Origin: Micavibrio aeruginosavorus
GTDB lineage: Bacteria > Pseudomonadota > Alphaproteobacteria > Micavibrionales > Micavibrionaceae
Direction: 5' to 3'
DNA length: 14,501 nucleotides
Assembly: GCA_003240795.1 (NCBI GenBank)
Contig: QFNK01000016.1
Span: 1-14,501 of the forward strand
The position numbers were made by a program, and so were the translations under genes. Shown here one piece after another: positions 1 through 8,410 of this stretch. The notes beneath the pieces were generated by a model. The model saw only the letters and a list, made by a program, of their open reading frames with translations, searched no databases and was not told the DNA's origin. Positions within the stretch are counted from its first letter, which is position 1. The number at the start of each line of letters is the position of its first letter.

Positions 1-807
1 TACACGGGCTGCGCGATGGGTGAATATTTCCGCGACAACGGCCTGCATGCTCTGGCAATTTACGACGACCTGTCCAAACAGGCTGTCGCTTACCGCCAGA
101 TGTCGCTGCTGCTCCGCCGTCCTCCGGGCCGCGAGGCTTACCCGGGCGATGTTTTCTACATCCACTCCCGCCTGCTGGAGCGTGCCTGCAAACTGAACGA
201 CGAAAACGGTTCCGGCTCGCTGACGGCTCTGCCGATCATCGAAACGCAGGCCGGTGACGTTTCCGCCTACATCCCGACGAACGTGATCTCCATCACGGAC
301 GGCCAGATCTTCCTGGAAACGGGTCTGTTCTTCAAAGGTATCCGTCCTGCCATCAACGTCGGTCTTTCGGTTTCCCGCGTGGGTTCTGCCGCTCAGATCA
401 AGGCGATGAAACAGGTTGCCGGTTCTATCAAGCTGGAGCTCGCACAGTTCCGCGAAATGGAAGCGTTCGCGCAGTTCGCCTCCGACCTCGACGCCTCTAC
501 CCAGAAACTGCTGGCACGCGGTGCGCGCCTGACGCAGCTTCTGAAGCAGCCGCAATACTCGCCGCTGTCAGTGGAAGAGCAGGTCGTTGTGATCTATGCC
601 GGTACGAAAGGCTACCTTGACAATGTCGCGGTGAACGATGTTTCGACATATGAGCGCCAGCTGCTCGATGTCCTCCGCGCGAGCGGCAAGGATATTCTGG
701 AAGGCATCCGCCATGACCAGAAAATCGACGGCGTCGAAGCGAAGATGAAAGAATTCCTCGCCGGCTTCTCCGACAACTTCGCGGCCTCCGCGAAGAAGGC
801 GGCGTAA
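1..807 (+). CDS. atpA: ATP synthase F1 subunit alpha (3' part)
   Basis: C-terminal part (about 268 residues) of the alpha subunit of F1F0 ATP synthase, the non-catalytic nucleotide-binding partner of beta in the peripheral cytoplasmic F1 head. The gene is cut by the window edge; the reading frame is open from base 1, so the Walker A region lies upstream. Visible family blocks are [48 protein letters not shown] and [10 protein letters not shown]. The last contains the conserved arginine finger that reaches into the catalytic site on beta. The C-terminal helical domain ends FAASAKKAA. It is followed 66 bases later by atpG, the usual F1 order. In alphaproteobacteria atpH is expected upstream. 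Nothing abnormal is seen. Identification is by strong family motifs and is essentially certain. Confidence 0.98.
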   Translation, partial: YTGCAMGEYFRDNGLHALAIYDDLSKQAVAYRQMSLLLRRPPGREAYPGDVFYIHSRLLERACKLNDENGSGSLTALPIIETQAGDVSAYIPTNVISITDGQIFLETGLFFKGIRPAINVGLSVSRVGSAAQIKAMKQVAGSIKLELAQFREMEAFAQFASDLDASTQKLLARGARLTQLLKQPQYSPLSVEEQVVVIYAGTKGYLDNVAVNDVSTYERQLLDVLRASGKDILEGIRHDQKIDGVEAKMKEFLAGFSDNFAASAKKAA

Positions 808-824
808 GGTTCGATCATTGGGAA

Positions 825-848
825 CGCGGAAGGCGACAACCTTCCGCG
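825..848 (+). other. Intercistronic hairpin between atpA and atpG
   Basis: A perfect 9-bp inverted repeat (CGCGGAAGG at 825-833, CCTTCCGCG at 840-848) with a 6-base loop CGACAA sits 17 bases after the atpA stop and 25 bases before the atpG start. No run of T follows, so it does not look like an intrinsic terminator. By analogy with other operons it could stabilise or mark processing of the mRNA and so set the different subunit amounts (3 alpha to 1 gamma). The repeat is read directly from the sequence; the role is inference. Confidence 0.6.
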
Positions 849-873
849 GCGACACACTAAGACTGGATAAAGA

Positions 874-1788
874 ATGCCAAGCTTAAAGGAATTTAGAAAC
901 CGCATCACTTCCGTCAAATCGACGCGTAAAATCACGTCGGCGATGAAGATGGTTGCGGCCAGCAAACTGAAAAAGGCTCAGACAGCCGCCGAAGCCGCGC
1001 AGCCTTATGCGCGTGCAATGGGCGAGATGATGGACCGCGTTGCGAAAAACGTGGTCATCACCAACGCTTCGCCGAAACTTCTTGCCGGAACGGGCAGGGA
1101 TGACGTCCAGCTTCTTGTAGTCATTACGTCCGACCGCGGTCTGGCAGGGGGCTTTAACGGAAACCTCGTGCGTCATGCGCGCAATGAAGCACGCCGTTTG
1201 ATCGCGAACGGCAAGACGGTGAAAATCATCACGGTCGGCCGTAAGGCGCGCGATCTTTTGAAGCGTGATTTTTCCGATAAGATCATCCGCAGCTTCGTCG
1301 GTCTCGGCAGCGGCAAGTCTTTGTCCTTTGCCGAAGTGGACGAGGTTACGCAATATGTCCTGTCCCTGTTCGAAGCAGGAGAGTTCGATGTTGCAAGCCT
1401 GATCTACAACCGCTTTGTGTCCGTTCTGGCGCAGAAGCCGATGTCCCAGCAGATCATCCCGTTTGCCGCCGCCGAAAGCGTGGCAGCGAACAACAATCAA
1501 AAGCCGCAAGAGCAAGCCGGCGAGTCTCTGACGTCTCCGTACTCGTTCGAGCCGGGCGAAGAAGAAATCCTCGCGCTGCTGCTGCCGAAAAACCTCGGCA
1601 TCCAGGTGTACCGCGCCTTGCTCGATTCCGCTGCCGGTGAACAGGCTGCGCGTATGACGGCAATGGACAATGCGACGCGGAACGCGGGCGACATGATCAA
1701 GCGTCTGACGATCCAGTACAACCGTGCGCGTCAGGCATATATTACAAAAGAACTTATCGAGATCATATCCGGAGCGGAGGCAGTCTAA
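874..1788 (+). CDS. atpG: ATP synthase F1 subunit gamma
   Basis: Central-shaft subunit of F1 ATP synthase (304 aa; the family is about 285-310). It rotates inside the alpha3-beta3 ring and couples it to the c-ring. The N-terminal coiled-coil helix is recognisable from [20 protein letters not shown] and [14 protein letters not shown]. The Rossmann-like middle contains [12 protein letters not shown]. The C-terminal helix has [19 protein letters not shown] and ends [12 protein letters not shown], a typical alphaproteobacterial tail. A hydrophilic stretch at about residues 205-225 ([13 protein letters not shown]) is the variable insertion common in this class. The start at 874 gives the standard N-terminus; the Shine-Dalgarno is weak (GGATAAAG). 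The stop codon overlaps the start of the next small ORF by one base (TAATG). Confidence 0.98.
   Translation: MPSLKEFRNRITSVKSTRKITSAMKMVAASKLKKAQTAAEAAQPYARAMGEMMDRVAKNVVITNASPKLLAGTGRDDVQLLVVITSDRGLAGGFNGNLVRHARNEARRLIANGKTVKIITVGRKARDLLKRDFSDKIIRSFVGLGSGKSLSFAEVDEVTQYVLSLFEAGEFDVASLIYNRFVSVLAQKPMSQQIIPFAAAESVAANNNQKPQEQAGESLTSPYSFEPGEEEILALLLPKNLGIQVYRALLDSAAGEQAARMTAMDNATRNAGDMIKRLTIQYNRARQAYITKELIEIISGAEAV
1771..1780 (+). promoter_or_regulatory. Shine-Dalgarno for the 62-codon ORF
   Basis: GGAGCGGAGG lies inside the last codons of atpG, 7 bases before the ATG at 1788, so it is well placed for translational coupling. Caution: these bases also encode the conserved Gly-Ala-Glu-Ala end of AtpG, so the match may be a by-product of protein coding. 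Confidence 0.45.
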
Positions 1789-1976
1789 TGCGTGAACCAA
1801 AGCAAACATTCGGCGCGGCCGCAGCAACACGGCAAGATATCCCCGATATCGACGGCGCGGGCAAAGGCCTGCTTGGTGTCAAGGCACCGGCAGGATACCG
1901 CCAGACCGGTGACATACAGGACCGCCTGACGGCTGCAGGATGCATCAAGCCTGCGAATTGTGAATTGAAGAAATAA
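1788..1976 (+). CDS. Small hypothetical ORF between atpG and atpD
   Basis: A 62-codon ORF filling most of the 211-base gap between atpG and atpD. Its ATG overlaps the atpG stop (TAATG), it has a purine-rich Shine-Dalgarno-like sequence at 1771-1780, and it ends 23 bases before atpD. The product is hydrophilic and slightly basic (starts [18 protein letters not shown], ends ANCELKK), with two cysteines (in GC and NC), no signal peptide, no membrane segment and no family I recognise. In favour of a real gene: tight coupling, and the amphi-Trp gene after atpD is joined in exactly the same way. Against: the peptide is low in order-promoting residues, G/C third-position bias is only moderate, and the Shine-Dalgarno is imposed by the atpG C-terminus. 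It could instead be a transcribed spacer. Not assigned a function. Confidence 0.45.
   Translation: MREPKQTFGAAAATRQDIPDIDGAGKGLLGVKAPAGYRQTGDIQDRLTAAGCIKPANCELKK
1836..1850. repeat. GATATC-CCC-GATATC repeat
   Basis: Two copies of the self-complementary hexamer GATATC are separated by CCC, so this is at once a direct and an inverted repeat. It lies within the 62-codon ORF. It may be coincidence; no known binding site is matched. Confidence 0.3.
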
Positions 1977-1984
1977 GGTTTTAA

Positions 1985-3420
<1,436 letters not shown>

Positions 3421-3421
<1 letters not shown>

Positions 3422-3645
3422 TGTCTAAAAAAGACCGCGATATCGAGAAGGGCTACAGCGACAAGGAGATCGTCGAGAAACTCCGCCGCCTGGCAGACTG
3501 CATCGAGAACGGAACGAATTTTGAAATCCAGGTTGCGGGCGAGCGCATTTATGTTCCCGCCCGTGCCGAATTCACAATCGAGCATGAGCGTGAAGGCGGT
3601 GAAGAAGAGCTGGAGTTCCAGTTCAAATGGGCTTCCAAGGACTGA
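3421..3645 (+). CDS. amphi-Trp domain-containing protein
   Basis: A 74-aa acidic cytoplasmic protein matching, from memory, the small amphi-Trp domain family. It has an N-terminal helix (SDKEIVEKLRRLADCIENG, residues 13-31), then beta strands with FEIQVAGERIYVP (residues 34-46) and AEFTIEHERE, and finally the signature amphipathic strand EEELEFQFKW ending in Trp70. The molecular function of this family is not established. Its ATG shares a base with the atpD stop, and an AGAGG Shine-Dalgarno sits 7 bases upstream, so it should be co-translated with the beta subunit. Placement inside an F1 operon suggests, but does not prove, a role linked to the enzyme or to energy state. There is no signal peptide or membrane segment. 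The family call is fairly secure; the role is unknown. Confidence 0.85.
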
Positions 3646-3662
3646 CGCGGCAGAAGACCGCG
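3646..3662 (+). other. Small hairpin after the amphi-Trp gene
   Basis: CGCGG (3646-3650) and CCGCG (3658-3662) form a 5-bp GC-only stem with a 7-base loop directly after the TGA of the amphi-Trp gene. No T tract follows. It is a second intercistronic hairpin in this operon, but short enough to be chance in GC-rich DNA. Confidence 0.3.
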
Positions 3663-3689
3663 CGGCCTTATCAAGAGGATGTGTAGAGT

Positions 3690-4154
3690 ATGTTTTTTGA
3701 TCCTTCAGAATTGAAGGCTCCACCTATCGCCGAAGTTCGGCAGACGTTGAACGAGCATAACTGCCTGAGCATGAATCCGTTTCTAACGGAAAATAATGCG
3801 GGCCGCCTCGCCGACGTTTTTGCCGAAATCGCGGATGATGTATATAGCGCCGCCAAGAAACTCTCCTCGCTTACGGGTATTGCGATGAGCGGTTTTGAAA
3901 ATGCGGAAGACGCTTTTACGGCACGGGCGGAGGATCTGCTGAAGGAACATGTGCCCGAGAAAATGAACCTGGCCCTGTCCAGTCTCTTTCTGAAGCAGAC
4001 GATGACTCCGTATTTTGCCTTGCGTGATATGGAGCTGGATCAGGCGAACAGGAAAGCGGTCTGCCCCCAACAGGCGGTGGATGCAATGGACGGGCTTAGC
4101 GAACTGTATAAACTGGCGAAGACGATCCCTATCGTTTGCCGGAAACTTGGATAA
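3690..4154 (+). CDS. Hypothetical helical protein in the ATP synthase operon
   Basis: A 154-aa protein encoded between the amphi-Trp gene and atpC. The start at 3690 has an AAGAGGA Shine-Dalgarno at 3673-3679. The stop lies 17 bases before atpC, so it is very probably an operon member. The sequence looks mainly alpha-helical and soluble: ADVFAEIADDVYSAAKKLSS (residues 41-60), FENAEDAFTARAEDLLKEHV (69-88) and LSELYKLAKTI (137-147). It has three cysteines (residues 25, 125 and 150) and no signal peptide or transmembrane segment. Codon usage resembles that of the flanking atp genes, so it is not an obvious recent import. I do not recognise the family. It is unlike the alphaproteobacterial ATPase inhibitor zeta (DUF1476) in both length and sequence. 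An assembly, regulatory or simply co-expressed function is open. Confidence 0.8.
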   Translation: MFFDPSELKAPPIAEVRQTLNEHNCLSMNPFLTENNAGRLADVFAEIADDVYSAAKKLSSLTGIAMSGFENAEDAFTARAEDLLKEHVPEKMNLALSSLFLKQTMTPYFALRDMELDQANRKAVCPQQAVDAMDGLSELYKLAKTIPIVCRKLG

Positions 4155-4171
4155 AGAAAAGAGACTGAACC

Positions 4172-4591
4172 ATGAATGCTGCGACCTTTAATTTCCAACT
4201 TGTTTCGCCGGAAAAGATTCTGGTGTCGGAGTCCGCTTGGCAGGTCGTTATCCCGGGTGAAGAAGGTTATTTCGGCGTGCGCGCCGGCCACATGTCGCTT
4301 GTTGCCGCTGTGCGCGCGGGCGTTGTCGAGGTTTACGCAAAAGAAGGCGATACGCCGAAGAAGATTTTTATCGCGGGCGGATTTGCCGACGTGACGGCCA
4401 CGAACTGCACGCTTCTGGCGGAGCAAGCGGTTGCCGTGTCCGAACTGGATGCCGCAAAGATTGAAGCCGAGCTGACGAAACTGACCGCCGACATGAATGC
4501 CGCGACCGATGTTGTCGAGCGTACAACATTGGGCCGCAAGGTTGCGCTGACGTCCGTCAAGCTTCAGGCCGCGCAGGCAAAAGCCGCTTAA
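4172..4591 (+). CDS. atpC: ATP synthase F1 subunit epsilon
   Basis: Epsilon subunit (139 aa, normal for alphaproteobacteria) of F1 ATP synthase, part of the rotating central stalk and an inhibitor of ATP hydrolysis. The N-terminal beta-sandwich (about residues 1-88) starts TFNFQLVSPEKILVSESA and has the signature IPGEEGYFGVRAGHMSLVAA. It continues with KKIFIAGGFADVTATNCTLL. The C-terminal helical hairpin (about residues 92-139) is ELDAAKIEAELTKLTADM onward. The Shine-Dalgarno is modest (AAAAGAGA about 8 bases upstream). It is the last gene of the operon, with a terminator 20-odd bases after the stop. Confidence 0.97.
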   Translation: MNAATFNFQLVSPEKILVSESAWQVVIPGEEGYFGVRAGHMSLVAAVRAGVVEVYAKEGDTPKKIFIAGGFADVTATNCTLLAEQAVAVSELDAAKIEAELTKLTADMNAATDVVERTTLGRKVALTSVKLQAAQAKAA

Positions 4592-4606
4592 GCTGTAATC
4601 ATTAAA

Positions 4607-4635
4607 GAAAAGGCCGCCTTCAGGGCGGCTTTTTT
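4607..4635 (+). terminator. Rho-independent terminator of the atp operon
   Basis: GCCGCC (4613-4618) pairs with GGCGGC (4624-4629), closing a 5-base loop, and a run of six T starts at 4630. A-rich bases before the stem pair with the T run, as in bidirectional terminators. On the minus strand the same hairpin is followed by CCTTTTCTTT, so it probably also ends the convergent helicase transcript, whose stop codon (4634-4636) lies in the T run. Confidence 0.92.
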
Positions 4636-7414
4636 ATTGTATTTTCAGGAAGTCGCGTATCTGCGCTGCGGCCTCGCTCAGGCCGACTTTCTGTATCTCC
4701 ACACCTGGCGGGAATGCGCCGTGGAGACGGGAGGGGAGCATGGAGTCCATCATCACAAATACACCCTTGTCGTCCGCGCGGCGGATCAGGCGGCCAAACG
4801 CCTGTTTCAGCTTCAGGCGCGCGATCCGTTCATCATAACGGCGGCCGCCGAACGCTTCGCGGCGGGCGCGGTGGAGAATGGTTGGCCGCGGCCATGGAAC
4901 GCGGTCGAAGACGATCAGGCGCAGGGAGTCTCCCGGCACATCAACGCCATCGCGCACAGCATCTGTACCGAGAAGGCAGGCATTGACGTCGTCGCGGAAA
5001 ATATCCACCAGCGTGCCGTTGTCCATGGCATCGATATGCTGCGCATACAGGTGCAGGCCGCGCTCCTCGAGTTTTGCCGCGATGTTCCCATGAACGGCGC
5101 GCAGGCGCTGGATCGCGGTGAAAAGGCCGAGGCCGCCGCCGTTCGACGCCTCGAACAAGGTGCGGTAGGCCGTCGATACCTGCGCCAGATCGTCCTTGCG
5201 TACGTCCTTGATGATGAAGACCTTCGTGCGCTCCGCATAATCGAACGGGGAGTCGAACTTTGCCTGATGGATCAGCGGGGTGAGATGCGAAAGGCCGGAA
5301 ACGTCACGCGCGACGCGCCAGTTTTCCTCTTCGTCCTCCGTTCCGTCGCGCAGGGTCGCGCTGGTCACCGCCATGCCGTGGGCGTGCAGGCTGATGGATT
5401 TTGCAAACGGCACCATCGGATCGACCCAGTGCCGGTACAGGCCGACATCGACGGCGCGTCCTTCGATGCGTTCTATTTCCATCCAGTCGATAAACTGTTC
5501 CGGCGTCGATGCCTGTTCCAGTGTTTCCAGCATCGCGATCCATCCGCTGATGGTCATGGCCTTGAGGTCCAACGACGATACGACCGCATCTATTCGTCTG
5601 CGCGTGTCGGGATCCAGAATGTCCGCCTGTTCATGCAGGCGTTTGCGCAACGCGTTGGTAAGCGCCGCCATCGGTGCCTGTATATCACCAAGCGCGGTTT
5701 TCAGTTTCTTGGCCGCGGGCACAACGTCATCCGCAACGGGGCGCGTGTCGGTTTCGAGGGAATAAGGGCCGTCGCGCCCGTCCGCCCGTGCGTGAACCTG
5801 TCTATAGACCGCATGAAGAAACTCCTCCGCCGCGCCTGCGGGGGCGGCGTCTTTCAGCCGCACCGTCCATCCGTCGGTGGTCAGGGATTTCGCGGCGTCC
5901 AGAATGTCCTGCAGAGTGGCCTCCAGTACGGGATCGCCCGCGACAAGATCCTCGGCGCGCCGTTTCAGGCCGCGGGCGCGTGATTTGCGGCCGCCTTCGT
6001 TTCCGCGCAGCCAGCGGCGTATTTCATAGGTTTCAAGCGCTGTCAGGTGGCCGCCATAGGCAGAGTCCGCCGCATCGAACAAATGATGCCCTTCATCAAA
6101 AATATAATGGCGTGGCAGGTCGCTTTCGGGGTTTGAATCCGCCGTCTGTATCATGACGAGCGCATGGTTGGCAACGACCACGCTTGCATGACGCGCCTTG
6201 CGAACCGACCGTTCGATAAAACATCTGTGGTAATGTTCGCACGCCGAATAAATGCATTCGCCCCGGCGGTCGGACAGGCCGGTGGAATTTTGCGGCCCCA
6301 GAAGCCCCGTGAGCCAGCCGGGAAAGTCGCTGCCCGTCAGATCGCCGTCCTTTGTCGCCGCCGCCCAGCGTGCCATGATGCCGGAGGCGATCGCCTCGCG
6401 CGGGTTCTTGGCAAGGGCGGCTCCGGCCGCGGATTCTTCCAGGTTCAACAGGCACAGATAATTTTCGCGTCCCTTACGAACGGCGACGCGGGATTCACGC
6501 ACTTCCGGATCGGGATAGATGCGGCCGAGTTCCTGATGGATCTGGCGCTGCAGGTTTTTGGTGTAGGTGGAAACCCACACGCTGCCCTTGTTTTTCTCCG
6601 CCCAGACGCTTGCGGGGGAGAGGTAGCCGAGGGTCTTGCCGACGCCTGTTCCGGCCTCCGCCAGAACGCCGTGCGGATTGACTTCGCCATACTGGTTTGC
6701 GGCGGGCGGGATGAACATCGCCGTCATCGCGTTCGCGTAGTCCATCTGCTCGCCGCGTTTTTCCGATCTGTGGCCCAGTGCGAAGGTCAGGCGCTCCCGT
6801 GCTTCCTCGCCTGTCACCGGATGATGGGAGGCCGGCGGCGGCGGTGCTTCCTCCGCCCATTCGGGGAGGTTCTTCCAGATGTTCAGATCCGCACGGGACA
6901 TGACGGGTTCTTTCGCGTCATATGCCTGTCCGTGCGCCGCGAAGATGTAGGGCGTCCATGCCCATCCGCGACCGTTCTGCCCCATCACGCCCGCAATTTT
7001 CAACGGGTCTGCACGCCCGCGCCATGTGTCCTTGCGTAAATCGGAAAGAAGCGCGCCCGCGCATTCCATCAGGGCGTAGGGATAGTCCTCCGCCTGTTTC
7101 GGCACCTGCATGCCGAGTGCGCGGCAAATGCCGACGGGGGTAGGCACGCAGAACGTCGCGGGATGCACGAAGGCAAAGAGTTCAAGAACGTCGAAGAGGG
7201 GCAGGCTGTCCAGCTCAAGCCGTTTGGCGGTGTAGGGCGCATGGCAGACCAGTACGCCGCCGTTCGCCGACAGTTTCCGCGCCGCGGCGTGGGACAGGCG
7301 TTCGACGCTGCCGTCCGTATCCAGGACAAAGGCTTCGCGCGCATTGGCGTAGAGCGCGGGAATCTTCGGGATTCTCACGCTTTCTGTCTTGCTGGCCGTG
7401 CCTGTGGTTGTCAT
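4634..7414 (-). CDS. DinG/XPD-family Fe-S ATP-dependent DNA helicase
   Basis: A 926-aa superfamily 2 helicase of the DinG/Rad3 type, predicted to unwind DNA 5'-to-3' using ATP during repair or R-loop removal. Walker A is AGTGVGKT (residues 254-261), followed by the Ia-like block VSTYTKNLQRQI. Four cysteines placed like the 4Fe-4S ligands of the family are C321, C387, C392 and C398. The DEAH-box variant is DEGH (440-443). Motif V is TDAVRDGVDVPG, and motif VI is QAFGRLIRR (871-879). The first 250 residues are not helicase. Part of them (VLVCHAPYTAKRL, then LPLFDVLELFAFVHPATF) looks like a DnaQ-type exonuclease domain that has lost its metal-binding acids. No clear Shine-Dalgarno precedes the ATG at 7414. 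I withhold a symbol because E. coli DinG is shorter and lacks the N-terminal part. Confidence 0.93.
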   Translation of the reverse strand: MTTTGTASKTESVRIPKIPALYANAREAFVLDTDGSVERLSHAAARKLSANGGVLVCHAPYTAKRLELDSLPLFDVLELFAFVHPATFCVPTPVGICRALGMQVPKQAEDYPYALMECAGALLSDLRKDTWRGRADPLKIAGVMGQNGRGWAWTPYIFAAHGQAYDAKEPVMSRADLNIWKNLPEWAEEAPPPPASHHPVTGEEARERLTFALGHRSEKRGEQMDYANAMTAMFIPPAANQYGEVNPHGVLAEAGTGVGKTLGYLSPASVWAEKNKGSVWVSTYTKNLQRQIHQELGRIYPDPEVRESRVAVRKGRENYLCLLNLEESAAGAALAKNPREAIASGIMARWAAATKDGDLTGSDFPGWLTGLLGPQNSTGLSDRRGECIYSACEHYHRCFIERSVRKARHASVVVANHALVMIQTADSNPESDLPRHYIFDEGHHLFDAADSAYGGHLTALETYEIRRWLRGNEGGRKSRARGLKRRAEDLVAGDPVLEATLQDILDAAKSLTTDGWTVRLKDAAPAGAAEEFLHAVYRQVHARADGRDGPYSLETDTRPVADDVVPAAKKLKTALGDIQAPMAALTNALRKRLHEQADILDPDTRRRIDAVVSSLDLKAMTISGWIAMLETLEQASTPEQFIDWMEIERIEGRAVDVGLYRHWVDPMVPFAKSISLHAHGMAVTSATLRDGTEDEEENWRVARDVSGLSHLTPLIHQAKFDSPFDYAERTKVFIIKDVRKDDLAQVSTAYRTLFEASNGGGLGLFTAIQRLRAVHGNIAAKLEERGLHLYAQHIDAMDNGTLVDIFRDDVNACLLGTDAVRDGVDVPGDSLRLIVFDRVPWPRPTILHRARREAFGGRRYDERIARLKLKQAFGRLIRRADDKGVFVMMDSMLPSRLHGAFPPGVEIQKVGLSEAAAQIRDFLKIQ

Positions 7415-7417
7415 AGT

Positions 7418-7428
7418 CTATGACATAG
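7418..7428. promoter_or_regulatory. Palindrome at the helicase start
   Basis: CTATG-A-CATAG is an 11-base perfect palindrome 3 bases upstream of the helicase ATG and overlapping its predicted -10. A second palindrome, TCATA-GTC-TATGA (7411-7423), overlaps it. It could be an operator; it does not match a known LexA box. Confidence 0.3.
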
Positions 7429-7449
7429 CACGCCGCGCCGCGGTATCAA
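7422..7449 (-). promoter_or_regulatory. Putative helicase promoter
   Basis: Read on the minus strand, TTGATA (7449-7444; 5 of 6 to the -35 consensus) is followed after 16 bases by a weak -10, TATGTC (7427-7422). Transcription would start within a few bases of the ATG at 7414, consistent with the missing Shine-Dalgarno. Confidence 0.35.
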
Positions 7450-7464
7450 AAGAATAGGTGATAA

Positions 7465-7686
7465 ATGCCCCTGATTATCCTGCACGATCTCGACGATGAC
7501 GAGGTTCTGGTCAACACCGACACGCTGACCGCGGCCAAGCGCAAATATCCGGATGAGCGTTCCCAGATTTCGGAGCCGTTTACAAAGCTTTATTTCGTAT
7601 CCAAGGATAAGACGATGGAGTCGTTGGGCTTCCCTGATTCAGTCAAGGAAACGCCCGCGGAGATCGTTTCCCTTTCGAAGCAATGA
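7465..7686 (+). CDS. Small hypothetical protein
   Basis: A 73-aa acidic soluble protein, divergent from the helicase gene and convergent with the pilin-like pair (its stop is 3 bases from theirs). The start at 7465 is preceded by AGGTG (7456-7460) at 4 bases, a tolerable ribosome site. It starts PLIILHDLDDDEVLVNTDTL (residues 2-21), then TKLYFVSKDKTMESLGFP, and ends ETPAEIVSLSKQ. The pattern of short strands with a V/I-N-x-D turn loosely recalls the small FlbD-like or carbon-storage-type folds, but no signature residue proves a family. No signal peptide or cysteine is present. Codon use matches the GC-rich surroundings, supporting a genuine gene. Function unknown. Confidence 0.7.
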   Translation: MPLIILHDLDDDEVLVNTDTLTAAKRKYPDERSQISEPFTKLYFVSKDKTMESLGFPDSVKETPAEIVSLSKQ

Positions 7687-7689
7687 AAC

Positions 7690-8406
7690 TCAGCGCGCCA
7701 GAATCACATACGAGAAAAAGTAAGTCGTCGCATTGTGTTCATAGCAGAAATACTTGGATTTTTTTCGCCATGATGACATGTCGAACACCGATACGGATGA
7801 GTTAAAGAACGTCCCTACGAATTTTTGCCCTGCTGCGACACTTTGTATGATCGTCGTTGATGGAAAGGGGGCCGTGGGAATGCCGCCCATACGGTTTACC
7901 GTCTTGCAGAATGGCTCCATCGCCGCCTTCGTGCCTCCGCTCGTGCCGATATGGAGGTATAGGTCCGTTTTATTGTCATTGCCAATCCCCTTGATCGCGC
8001 GTCCAACGGTGGCGGTGCCGAAGAGCATCTGATTGGCAACCCCGATCTTTGCGCCCATATCCTGATAATTCAGGCCTGCACCGGTGGTTGAGAAGATATG
8101 ACATGTGCGGTCGCTCGGCGCATTCGGGTTGTAGTAATCATCGCTGGAATTTTCAGTGCCGTCTTTGTTGCTGTCATACCAGAATGAAATCTCGTTTTCA
8201 CTGCAGCCTCTCATGAGCAAAGTCTGGATACCTTGTTCTATGCTGGCCGCGTAGCCCAATATGTTGCTCGCGACGATCTGCATCTGTTCCGCATTGCCTG
8301 TGTCTTCCGTCTGGCTCCCCGTGCGGGACAGCAGGACGGTCAGACCTCCCAGCAGGAATATGGCGATAAGAATAAGCCAAAGGGCATTACCAGATTCTTT
8401 GTTCAT
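7690..8406 (-). CDS. Pilin-like anchored protein with calcium-loop motif (downstream paralog)
   Basis: A 238-aa predicted membrane-anchored or secreted protein. A short polar N-terminus (MNKESGN) is followed by one hydrophobic helix, residues 8-27 (ALWLILIAIFLLGG), then an extracytoplasmic domain. This is the layout of type IV pilin or pseudopilin-like proteins, but the classical Glu at +5 is absent. It has exactly four cysteines (68, 102, 167 and 221), likely two disulfides. Between the first two lies a 12-residue loop, D78-x-N80-x-D82-G83 ending at D89, the pattern of EF-hand/dockerin calcium sites. It then has YYNPNAPSDRTCHIF and a Gly-rich turn. It is paralogous to the gene immediately upstream, 4 bases apart, so the two form one unit. 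The role (surface appendage, secretion or adhesion) is inference. Confidence 0.8.
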   Translation of the reverse strand: MNKESGNALWLILIAIFLLGGLTVLLSRTGSQTEDTGNAEQMQIVASNILGYAASIEQGIQTLLMRGCSENEISFWYDSNKDGTENSSDDYYNPNAPSDRTCHIFSTTGAGLNYQDMGAKIGVANQMLFGTATVGRAIKGIGNDNKTDLYLHIGTSGGTKAAMEPFCKTVNRMGGIPTAPFPSTTIIQSVAAGQKFVGTFFNSSVSVFDMSSWRKKSKYFCYEHNATTYFFSYVILAR

Positions 8407-8410
8407 AAGA

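Noticed and set aside
883..1830. Antisense ORF (315 codons) opposite atpG
   Set aside because: Same artefact; it covers a conserved gene and has a low-complexity Arg/Leu/His-rich product.
4637..5983. Plus-strand ORF (448 codons) opposite the helicase
   Set aside because: The minus-strand helicase has clear motifs throughout; the plus-strand product has none and starts inside the terminator.
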